From Tannerella sp. (GTDB taxonomy: Bacteria > Bacteroidota > Bacteroidia > Bacteroidales > Tannerellaceae): a stretch of 64,000 nt of DNA. The notes under the pieces are model-generated. The model was not told the origin of the DNA. It did not search any database and saw only the letters and a list, made by a program, of their open reading frames with translations. The position numbers were made by a program, and so were the translations under genes. The stretch lies in the NCBI GenBank assembly GCA_031285565.1, contig JAITVY010000046.1:1-64000 (forward strand), in the 5' to 3' direction. Shown piece after piece: positions 1 to 9,042 of the stretch (the first letter of the stretch is position 1; each line of letters opens with the position of its first letter).

Positions 1-2
1 AC

Positions 3-116
3 AAATATTCAAAGAGCGATGAAGGTCAGATCTACACCTGGGCTTCTGGTACATACGATGGGAAAAATCGCCATCGCATTCATTTATCTAATTTTTTAAA
101 TACTGATTCGCATTAA
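3..116 (+). CDS. C-terminal fragment of an upstream gene (start outside window), product unknown
   Basis: Open frame from the window edge: KYSKSDEGQIYTWASGTYDGKNRHRIHLSNFLNTDSH followed by TAA TAA, 22 nt before the GH31 start. Confidence 0.5.
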   Translation, partial: KYSKSDEGQIYTWASGTYDGKNRHRIHLSNFLNTDSH

Positions 117-137
117 TAATTAAACATATATTCTTTT

Positions 138-2957
138 ATGCGTTACAGTTTTATACATTTCCTGATAGGAGGAATGATTTTATTTTCATGCAATACGCCA
201 TCTTCATTTCAAAAGGAGAAGACCGGCATCCTCGTATCAGTTCAATCAGATCAGGTAAAGTCCGTCAGGTTGGAAGTGATTACCGATGATGTGATCCGTG
301 TGATGGCGTCACCTACCGGTGTATTTAATAATGAAATCAACCTGATAAAGGATGTACAGGAACGTCCTGTCCCGGTATTTGACGCTCGTCAAACAGGAGA
401 CACGATTATTTTGGAAACATCAACTCTCCTGGCTAAGGTATTACAGACAACAGGTGAGGTGTGGTTTACCGACAAAGACGGAAATCTTCTGTTGCGTGAA
501 AAGAGTGGTGGAGGAAAAACGTATGAACCCATTGAAGTAGAAGGTGTAAAAGGATATGCTTTACATCAGGTGTTTGACGGAAAAAAAGGTGAAGGTCTGT
601 ATGGGTTAGGACAGCATCAAAGTGATGAGTTCAACTATAAAGGAAAGAATGAAGAATTGTTTCAATACAATACGAAAGTAAGTGTGCCCTTTATTGTCTC
701 AACAGAAGGTTATGGAATCCTATGGCATAATTATTCGTTGAGCCGTTTTGGTGATAAACGTCCGTATAGCGACTTAGACAAGGTCTTTAAATTATATAAT
801 AAGGATGGAGGAGAAGGTAGCCTGACTGCCACTTATTATAAAGATCAATCCTGTAAAGAAATACTAACGGTACAGGAAGAATCTACGGTTAATTACGAAG
901 ACCTGGTGACAATTAAAAACTTCCCTGATAATTTCCCTACAAATGAAGCTTATGCTACCTGGCAAGGCGAACTGGAACCTGCAGAAAATGGTAAATATCA
1001 TTTCAGGTTACATTATGCAGGCTATACGAGAGTCTTTTTAGGAGATCAGGAGATTATACCGGAGAGATGGCGTACGGCCTGGAACCCGAATGACTATAAA
1101 GTTGCAGTTGAACTTGAAAAAGGAAAACGTTATCCGTTACGTATCGAATGGCAACCTGATGGTGGCGTTTCATATCTCGGTTTAAAGGTATTAAGTCCGG
1201 TTGCAGAAACCGAACAAAATCAAATCGCATTCTTTAGTGAAATGGGTGATGAGATTGACTATTATTTCATTAACGGAAAAACGATGGACGATGTTATCCG
1301 TGGTTACCGTGCCGTAACCGGGAAAAGCCAGATTATGCCTAAATGGGCGATGGGATACTGGTTAAGCCGTGAGCGCTATAAAACCCAGGACGAACTTCTG
1401 GGAGCGTTGGGAGAATACAGGAAACGCCAGGTTCCGCTGGATGTAATTGTTCAGGACTGGAGTTACTGGCCTGTAGATGCATGGGGAAGTCATGAGTTTG
1501 ACAAAGAGCGTTATCCTGATCCTGCAGGTATGATAAAATCTATTCACGACCAGCAGGCGCGTATTATGATCTCCGTTTGGCCTAAGTTTTATATCACTAC
1601 AGACCATTATAAGGAACTGGACGCAATCGGCGCAATGTATCAACAGGCTGTAAAAGACAGTATCCGCGATTGGATTTATCCCGGTTATATAGGCTCGTTT
1701 TATGATGCCTATAACCCTGAAGCCCAGAAGCTATTCTGGAAACAAATGAACGAACACCTGTATTCGTTAGGAATTGATGCCTGGTGGATGGATGCTTCCG
1801 AACCGAATGTACAGGATAATACGGATATGGATTATCGTAAGGCACTATGCGGTCCTACTTATTTAGGACCTTCAACAAAATATTTCAATGCTTATTCCTT
1901 GGAAAATGCAAAAGCAATCTATGACGGTCAACGTGGTGTGAATCCGGATGACCGTGTGTTTTTATTGACCCGTTCCGGTTTTGCAGGATGCCAGCGATAT
2001 TCCACAGCCACATGGAGTGGAGATATCGGGACAAGATGGGAAGATATGAAAGCGCAGATCAGCGCCGGTCTAAACTTTGCATTGTCGGGGATACCCTACT
2101 GGACAATGGATATCGGGGGCTTTTGTGTTGAGAACCGCTATGTGCGTGCAAAAGAAGGCAGTGAAGACCTGAACGAATGGCGTGAATTAAATACCCGTTG
2201 GTATCAGTTTGGCGCCTTTTGCCCGTTATTCCGCAGCCATGGGCAGTATCCGTATCGTGAAATTTATCATATTTCGCCTGAAGGAAGCCCAACTTACGAG
2301 AGTATGAAGTATTATACCGAATTGCGCTACCGGATGATGCCTTATATTTATAGTCTAGCCGGTATGACCTGGTTCAACGATTATACAATCATGCGTGCCT
2401 TAGTGATGGATTATGCGAATGACAAAAAAGTATATGATATAGATGACCAGTTTATGTTTGGTCCGGCTTTAATGGCTTGTCCGGTATATACGTATAAAGA
2501 AAGAAACCGGAATGTGTATTTCCCCGAAGGTACCTGGTACGACTATTATACAGGTAAGAACCAGACGGGAGGAATGAGCAAAACAGTAGATGCGCCGTAT
2601 GAACGGATGCCTTTGTATGTGAAAGGTGGTTCGATTATCCCGATGGGAGAGTTGATACAATCAACTACCGAAATACAGAAAGACCTGACTGTTTATGTGT
2701 ATGCCGGTAGCAATGGCAGCTTTACTTTATACGAAGATAACGGAACGACATATGATTATGAAAAAGGAGAATATAGTACGATTGCTTTTAAATACGAAGA
2801 TGCCGGGAAAACGTTGACAATAGGAAAAAGACAGGGAGAATATGCCGGAATGGAAGCAAACCGGAATATTTCTGTTATCTTTATCACACCGGATAACCCG
2901 GAGGGGAAGATGGTTGATGCTTCATATGGTGGGGAAGAGGTTGAGATCGCATTGTGA
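138..2957 (+). CDS. GH31 alpha-glycosidase (alpha-xylosidase-like) with PA14-type insert
   Basis: 939 aa lipoprotein-like N-terminus (ILFSCNTP); GH31 motifs DAWWMDASEPN, LLTRSGFAGCQRYSTATWSGDIG and FRSHGQYPYRE; PA14-like insert (YATWQGELEPAENGKYHFRLHYAGYTRVFLGDQ). Confidence 0.93.
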   Translation: MRYSFIHFLIGGMILFSCNTPSSFQKEKTGILVSVQSDQVKSVRLEVITDDVIRVMASPTGVFNNEINLIKDVQERPVPVFDARQTGDTIILETSTLLAKVLQTTGEVWFTDKDGNLLLREKSGGGKTYEPIEVEGVKGYALHQVFDGKKGEGLYGLGQHQSDEFNYKGKNEELFQYNTKVSVPFIVSTEGYGILWHNYSLSRFGDKRPYSDLDKVFKLYNKDGGEGSLTATYYKDQSCKEILTVQEESTVNYEDLVTIKNFPDNFPTNEAYATWQGELEPAENGKYHFRLHYAGYTRVFLGDQEIIPERWRTAWNPNDYKVAVELEKGKRYPLRIEWQPDGGVSYLGLKVLSPVAETEQNQIAFFSEMGDEIDYYFINGKTMDDVIRGYRAVTGKSQIMPKWAMGYWLSRERYKTQDELLGALGEYRKRQVPLDVIVQDWSYWPVDAWGSHEFDKERYPDPAGMIKSIHDQQARIMISVWPKFYITTDHYKELDAIGAMYQQAVKDSIRDWIYPGYIGSFYDAYNPEAQKLFWKQMNEHLYSLGIDAWWMDASEPNVQDNTDMDYRKALCGPTYLGPSTKYFNAYSLENAKAIYDGQRGVNPDDRVFLLTRSGFAGCQRYSTATWSGDIGTRWEDMKAQISAGLNFALSGIPYWTMDIGGFCVENRYVRAKEGSEDLNEWRELNTRWYQFGAFCPLFRSHGQYPYREIYHISPEGSPTYESMKYYTELRYRMMPYIYSLAGMTWFNDYTIMRALVMDYANDKKVYDIDDQFMFGPALMACPVYTYKERNRNVYFPEGTWYDYYTGKNQTGGMSKTVDAPYERMPLYVKGGSIIPMGELIQSTTEIQKDLTVYVYAGSNGSFTLYEDNGTTYDYEKGEYSTIAFKYEDAGKTLTIGKRQGEYAGMEANRNISVIFITPDNPEGKMVDASYGGEEVEIAL

Positions 2958-2994
2958 TGATTACTAAGTAATCAGGTAAAAAGGAGAAAGTATC

Positions 2995-3117
2995 CGTTAT
3001 TCCGATCGAAAAGAGGAATCGCATAAAAACAAATCGTCATTTCGACCAACGGGAGAAATCGCATATGTACTGATAAAATTGTGATTATACGATCTCTCAC
3101 ATTCGTTCGATATGACG
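2995..3117. repeat. BIME-like palindromic repeat, copy 1 (three half-units)
   Basis: cgttattccgatcgaaaagaggaatcgcat, cgtcatttcgaccaacgggagaaatcgcat and inverted atacgatctctcacattcgttcgatatgacg. Confidence 0.75.
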
Positions 3118-3138
3118 AAAATAAATAAAAATATAACC

Positions 3139-5443
3139 ATGAAACAACTACTAATTGTTATTTGCTGTATGTCCTTTATAGGTTGCACAACTGAAAAAAG
3201 CGACCGGGAACGGATTTCATTGAATGAGGACTGGAAATTCTTTTTGACGAAAGAAGCAATGGATGCTTCTGCCCCGGGATTTGAAGATACCGGATGGCGT
3301 ACGCTAAACCTGCCGCACGATTGGAGTATAGAAGCTGATTTCAACCGGGATAATCCGGCGGGAACAGGCGGTGGAGCGCTTCCCGGAGGGTCTGGATGGT
3401 ACCGGAAGCATTTTAAGATGCCCGAATCGGATAAAGGAAAAATGATATATATCGATTTCGATGGTGTATACCGTAATAGTACGGTCTGGATAAACGGTCA
3501 TCAGCTAGGATTCCGTCCGAACGGATATATTTCTTTTCGTTATGATATGACTCCTTACCTGAACTATGGAGAAGAAGGGAACGTACTGGTTGTTCATGCT
3601 GATAACTCACAGCAACCCAATTCCCGTTGGTATTCCGGATCGGGTATTTACCGGAATGTTTGGATGGTTAAAACACATCCGGTGCATGTAGACTTATGGG
3701 GAACATTTGTTACCACTCCGGTAGTGACCAATGAAAAAGCTACAGTAGTAGTGGAAACAACGGTAAAGAATAATAAAGAAGATGCTGCTATCAAAGTTAT
3801 AAGCAGGATTGTAGATGCATCCGGTAAAATGGTATCGGAAGGGCAGCAGGAAATTACGGTTTCCGGCAATGAGACACAACATCTGACTGAAACCCTGGAA
3901 GTCCTTTCGCCTCAACGGTGGACGTTTAATGATCCCTACCTTTATACGTTGGTTACTGAAATCATCAGTGATAATAAAGTAGTTGATACATATAAAACAC
4001 CTTTTGGTATCCGTACGTTGCGCTGGGAACCGTCTACCGGTTTTTACCTGAATGATGAACCTACCAAGATATTAGGGGTTTGCATGCATCATGACCTGGG
4101 ATGTCTGGGAGTTGCTATTAATGACCGGGCGCTTACCCGTCAGGTTGAGATATTGAAAGAGATGGGTGTGAACTCAATCCGTACCAGCCATAATCCGCCT
4201 GCTCCCGAATTGCTGGAGATTTGCGACCGTATGGGTATTCTGGTACAGGATGAGTCGTACGATATGTGGAGGCGTCGTAAATCGCGCTACGATTATGCAC
4301 AGTATTTTGATGAATGGCATGAAAAAGACCTTACCGACCAGATCCTCCGCGACCGGAATCATGCTTCGGTATTTATGTGGAGCATCGGCAATGAAGTGCT
4401 GGAACAGTGGACACATGCACATGCCGATACACTTAGTTTACAGCAGGCAAACCTGATCCTGAATGCAGGGCACCATATTGATCCAGACTTATTGAAAGAT
4501 ACAACCATGAGTGTACAATCATTGATTACACATACACTGGCAAATATTGTACGTAAATTGGATAAAACACGCGTGGTTACAGCCGGATGTAACGAAGTGA
4601 GTCCTGGCAATCACTTGTTCCGTTCCGGAGCATTGGATGTATATGGTTTTAATTACCATCATCAGGATTTCGCACCGTTTCCGGAGGTCTTTCCGGGTAA
4701 AATCAGGTCTGATGTCAAGAGGTATCTATGAGATGCCGTCCGACCAGATCTATATCCGTCCGGATCGGTGGGATATACCGTTTGACCTGCCCGAACATAT
4801 TTGTTCTGCTTATGATAATTGCCATGTGCCCTGGGGATCTACACATGAGACGAGTTGGTTGGAAGTGAAGAAATATCCTCATGTTTCGGGATTGTATGTA
4901 TGGACCGGTTTTGATTATCTGGGTGAACCGACTCCTTATGGCTGGCCAAGCCGGAGTAGCTTCTTTGGAATTATAGACCTTGCCGGTATACCTAAAGATG
5001 TATACTATATGTATCAAAGTGAGTGGACGGATAAGCCGGTTCTTCATGTATTTCCGCATTGGAACTGGATAGAAGGGCAGGATGTGGATATCTGGGCTTA
5101 TTATAATCAGGCGGATGAAGTTGAACTGTTTCTGAATGGGGAAAGTATGGGCAAGAAAAGTAAAAATGATTCAACATTGCATGTTTGCTGGCGACTTAAA
5201 TATGTACCTGGAACCCTGCAGGTTGTTTCCAGAAAGAACGGAAATGAAGTATTGACCCGTACTATCCATACTGCCGGAGCAGCGGCACGGATTGAGTTAA
5301 TTCCTGACCGCGCGACAATTACGGCTGATGGTAGAGATTTATCGTTTGTTACAGTTGAAGTGAAAGATAAGGATGGAAACCTGGTCCCTGATGCAGCTAA
5401 TCTGATTCGTTTTTCCGTTGAAGGAGAAGGATTCATAGCCTGT
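3139..5443 (+). pseudogene. GH2 beta-galactosidase (DUF4982-type C-terminal region), disrupted: internal deletion near 4701/4703 and 3' end lost near 5443
   Basis: ORFs 3112-4731 and 4637-5458 are consecutive parts of one GH2 protein in different frames (…FPEVFPGK | SGLMSRGIYEMPSDQIYIRP…). Start at 3139 (MKQLLIVICCMSFIGC, lipobox) is more likely than 3112. Acid/base motif SIGNEVLEQW is present; the K-F-I-A-x-E-T segment expected after FPGK is missing. Confidence 0.85.
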
Positions 5444-6041
5444 ACGGACAAATTTTGACGAAGAAAAGCTGGGATTCGAATGGCAGTACCTTCGGAATCC
5501 TATCCGCGAAAATTATTCTTTAACAGAGAAAAAGGGTTCTTTCCGTATTACAGCTTCTCCTTATACGCTGGATGAAACCGCATCAGTTTCTTTTATCGGA
5601 CGCCGGCAAACCGAGCATGATTTTGAAGCAGCAACTCATCTTACTTTTAACCCGTCTGGTGCGGATGAGGAAGCCGGTATGACATTGATTCAGAATAATA
5701 CACATCATTACGACCTGTTAATGAAGAAGAAAGACGGACAAAACGTTGTCCAGTTGCGTGTTCGCGTAGGTTCACTATCGTATATTGCTGCCGAACAGGT
5801 TGTAAACGGCGAAGAATTGCTATTAAAGATTACCGGTACACCTTTGGAATATGCATTCCATGTAGGGAATTCCAAAGATAATACGTATACCGAATTAGGA
5901 AAACTGGATACGCGATATTTGAGTACGGAAGTAGCCGGTGGGTTTACAGGTGTTATGATTGGATTATATGCTTCTTCCAACGGTAAGCCAGGAAATGCAA
6001 AAGCGTATTATGACTGGTTTGAATACAGTAGTAAGAAGTAG
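5444..6041 (+). pseudogene. C-terminal concanavalin-A-like domain remnant of a GH43 beta-xylosidase/arabinofuranosidase
   Basis: Frame 3 reads NFDEEKLGFEWQYLRNPIRENYSLTEKKGSFRITASPYTLDETASVSFIGRRQTEHDFEAATHL…YYDWFEYSSKK, typical of the GH43 C-terminal domain. No start codon, signal peptide or beta-propeller catalytic domain precedes it. ORF 5679-6041 is only its internal-Met part. Confidence 0.8.
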
Positions 6042-6096
6042 AAAGGAGAAATCAATTGAAAATTGAAAGTGGAAAATTGAAAATGAAAGCACTATT

Positions 6097-6180
6097 CGTC
6101 ATCTCGAACAAATGTGAGAGATCGCATTAGCACTATATTATTGGTGGCTATGCGATTCCTCACTATGTTCGGAATGACGG
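6097..6180. repeat. BIME-like palindromic repeat, copy 2
   Basis: cgtcatctcgaacaaatgtgagagatcgcat … atgcgattcctcactatgttcggaatgacgg, inverted arms. Confidence 0.8.
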
Positions 6181-6250
6181 ATAACTATTACTTCGTTCAA
6201 CAGAATTTATAATCCGAGGATAGATGTGTAACATATAAAAATAACATATC

Positions 6251-8773
6251 ATGAAAAAACAAAAACTTTTATTCCCTATTATAGGATGTTTATTCTTTTT
6301 ATCTCAATCACTTTTCTCCCAGAAGTTTGAGCTGTCATCAGCCGGATATTTCCAGGACAGGGGCGTTGACGTAATGGCATTTGACGATATATATCCCGAA
6401 GGTCACCAGGGAGGTGTGTCATTGATCATGCATGGTAACCGGGTGGCAACGAATGGTGATATTCGCTTGGAACCTACACCCGGACAATGGCAGCCTGTAC
6501 CCAAGCAACGGGAACGTAAACTAGATAATGCAACCAATACGATTACGGCATGGTTGAGCTATCCGGACACATCCCGGCACATGACTGGCTTTAACCCGAT
6601 GATCTATCCTGATCTTGTATTAGACTATGTGGTAAATGTAAAAGGGGAAGGGAAATCTGTTATTGTTACTGTCGATCTGGATCGTCCTATACCGGCTGAA
6701 TTTGTAGGAAAGGTGGGATTCAATCTGGAATTATTTCCGGGCGCTTTGTTCGGAAAGCCATGGATTATGGATGGTTTGACCGGAATATTTCCCCAACAAC
6801 CGAATGGTCCTACTTTATCGGAAAAGGCAAACATTAGTCATACCGGTAATTTTAATCCGGAAGGAAAAGCGAGTGTAGAACAATTAACCGGGCATGGGTA
6901 TAGCCCAATAATAGCAGATGATATTGTCGCAGAACCTTATGCGGTTGGAAAACGTTTTACGGTTCGTCCGGATGATCCGTATAACCGTTTTACAATTGTA
7001 TCGGAGGGTGCCGACCTGAAACTTTTTGACGGACGGATGAATCATAATAACGGTTGGTTCGTGGTACGGAGCGAAGTTCCTGCAGGAGCTACAAAAGGTG
7101 CTATCAAATGGGTGATCACACCCAATGTAGTTGAGGATTGGATCTATATGCCGGTTATACAGACCTCGCAGTTAGGATATCATCCTGATCAGCCCAAAGT
7201 GGCTGTGATTGAATTGGATAAACGGGATAACCGGAAAGAAACCCCACAATTGTATAAGATTACAGACGATGGGGATAAAGCGATGACAACCGGAACGAAG
7301 AGTGAATGGGGACAGTTTCTGCGCTATAATTACCTGAAATTTGATTTCACGGATGTAAAGGAAGAAGGTCTTTACCAGGTGAAGTACGGAGATTCGTTCT
7401 CGTCTGTTTTCCGTATTGCCAAAGATGTATACGACCGGGGAGCCTGGCAACCGGTACTGGAATATTTTCTTCCGGTACAAATGTGCCATATGCGTATAAA
7501 TGAGAAATACCGGGTCTGGCATGGCTGCTGCCATATGGATGATGCGCGTATGGCTCCGGTAAATTTTAACCATATTGACGGTTATGAACAAGGACCTTCA
7601 ACTCTGACAAAATATCAGCCGGGAGATGTTGTTCCGGGTTTAAATATCGGAGGTTGGCATGATGCGGGTGATTTTGATTTACGGGTGGAATCGCAGGCTG
7701 GTGAGACTTATATTCTGGCATTAGCGTATGAAGCATTTAAAGTGGATTATGATGCAACAGCGATAGATCAACATACCCGTGTTACTGAAATTCATCAACC
7801 GGATGGTAAAGCGGATTTATTGCAACAGGTGGAAAACGGTGCATTGACGGTAGTGGGTGCTTACCGGGCATTGGGACGGCTATACAGGGGAATTATTTGT
7901 AATGACCTCCGACAGTATGTTTTGCTGGGTGATGGTATGACTATGACGGATAATGTAACCGGTAATGAGGATGATCGTTGGGTGTTTACCGAAGATAATC
8001 CAAACCGGGAGCTGACTACGGCAGCCCATCTTGCCGCTGCTTCGCGTGTGCTCAAAGGTTTCAACGATACATTGAGCGTACAATTGTTAGAAGCAGCCCG
8101 TGAGATATACAAAGTAACGAATGTGACAGACCATGCTAAATCGGCTAAAATACAGGCAGCAGTGGAATTATATCTTGCAACAGGAGAGAAAGAGTATAAG
8201 GATTATCTGCTTTCGGAATCAAAGTTTATTACTGAAAATATAGACCGTGTAGGCTGGTTTATTGGTCGGGCAGATAAGAAAATGAATGACCGGAAATTCT
8301 CACAGGCTGTTCATAAAGCCATGTTAGGATTGCGTAATAAATTGGAAGAGCAAGGAGCCGAAACACCTTATGGTATTCCTTACCGTCCGCATATCTGGGG
8401 AGCCGGCTGGGATATCCAGGCTTTCGGATACCGTCATTATTTCCTGCATACGGCTTATCCGGAGATCTTTGGTGCTGAATTTATTTATAATGCATTGAAT
8501 TTTATTTTAGGTTGCCATCCGGGTTCGAATACATCTTCCTTTGCTTCCGGAATAGGTGCTAAGTCGGCAACAGTTGGTTACGGACTGAACCGGGCTGACT
8601 GGTCATATATACCCGGAGGTGTAGTTTCCGGTACGGCTTTAATCCGTCCGGATTTCCCTGAACTGTTGGAATTTCCTTTCTTATGGCAACAGGTGGAGTA
8701 TGTAATGGGTGGCGGTTCGTCACATTATATGTTTCTGGTATTGGCAGCACAGCAATTATTATCGGGCAAATAA
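6251..8773 (+). CDS. GH9 family glycoside hydrolase with ~300-aa N-terminal extension
   Basis: Signal peptide; Ig-like GH9 N-domain motif (TSQLGYHPDQPKVAVIE); catalytic GGWHDAGDFD; C-terminal WQQVEYVMGGGSSHYMFLVLAA. Confidence 0.85.
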   Translation: MKKQKLLFPIIGCLFFLSQSLFSQKFELSSAGYFQDRGVDVMAFDDIYPEGHQGGVSLIMHGNRVATNGDIRLEPTPGQWQPVPKQRERKLDNATNTITAWLSYPDTSRHMTGFNPMIYPDLVLDYVVNVKGEGKSVIVTVDLDRPIPAEFVGKVGFNLELFPGALFGKPWIMDGLTGIFPQQPNGPTLSEKANISHTGNFNPEGKASVEQLTGHGYSPIIADDIVAEPYAVGKRFTVRPDDPYNRFTIVSEGADLKLFDGRMNHNNGWFVVRSEVPAGATKGAIKWVITPNVVEDWIYMPVIQTSQLGYHPDQPKVAVIELDKRDNRKETPQLYKITDDGDKAMTTGTKSEWGQFLRYNYLKFDFTDVKEEGLYQVKYGDSFSSVFRIAKDVYDRGAWQPVLEYFLPVQMCHMRINEKYRVWHGCCHMDDARMAPVNFNHIDGYEQGPSTLTKYQPGDVVPGLNIGGWHDAGDFDLRVESQAGETYILALAYEAFKVDYDATAIDQHTRVTEIHQPDGKADLLQQVENGALTVVGAYRALGRLYRGIICNDLRQYVLLGDGMTMTDNVTGNEDDRWVFTEDNPNRELTTAAHLAAASRVLKGFNDTLSVQLLEAAREIYKVTNVTDHAKSAKIQAAVELYLATGEKEYKDYLLSESKFITENIDRVGWFIGRADKKMNDRKFSQAVHKAMLGLRNKLEEQGAETPYGIPYRPHIWGAGWDIQAFGYRHYFLHTAYPEIFGAEFIYNALNFILGCHPGSNTSSFASGIGAKSATVGYGLNRADWSYIPGGVVSGTALIRPDFPELLEFPFLWQQVEYVMGGGSSHYMFLVLAAQQLLSGK

Positions 8774-8836
8774 GATTGATAGGGTAGTTTTAAAAGTTGC
8801 CGGTAGTAGGGCTGCAAACTCTTATATGAGCTAAAG

Positions 8837-8872
8837 ATAAGCACTTTATCCCGACCGAGATAGAGTGCTTAT
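8837..8872. repeat. Hairpin: ATAAGCACTTTATC-ccgaccga-GATAGAGTGCTTAT
   Basis: Inverted repeat with 13/14 matching arms and 8-nt loop, 64 nt after the GH9 stop. Loop is nearly identical to that of the 30.5 kb hairpin. Confidence 0.7.
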
Positions 8873-8920
8873 TTCGTCCGAGATAAACTATTGATCCCGC
8901 CCGGGATAAGATGTCTATTC

Positions 8921-8960
8921 CGAGGCTATCCGGATTATTCAGGAGCAATTGCTCCATCAC
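8921..8960 (-). pseudogene. Relic of a TPR/HTH regulator gene (MEQLLLNNPDSL fragment)
   Basis: 40 nt CGAGGCTATCCGGATTATTCAGGAGCAATTGCTCCATCAC match 14456-14495 (inside the regulator CDS) with 2 mismatches. The surrounding frame is broken. Confidence 0.7.
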
Positions 8961-9042
8961 TATTTCAATGCTTCGTCGAACAATGTTCCCGCATGACGGG
9001 GTGTTTGTTCAACGACGCAGGGCTCTTGACGCCCTTTCTTCT

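Noticed and set aside
1362-2660. Antisense ORFs inside the GH31 gene (and many similar overlapping ORFs in other CDSs)
   Set aside because: Shadow ORFs of a strong coding frame; no recognisable domains, signal peptides or ribosome-binding context.
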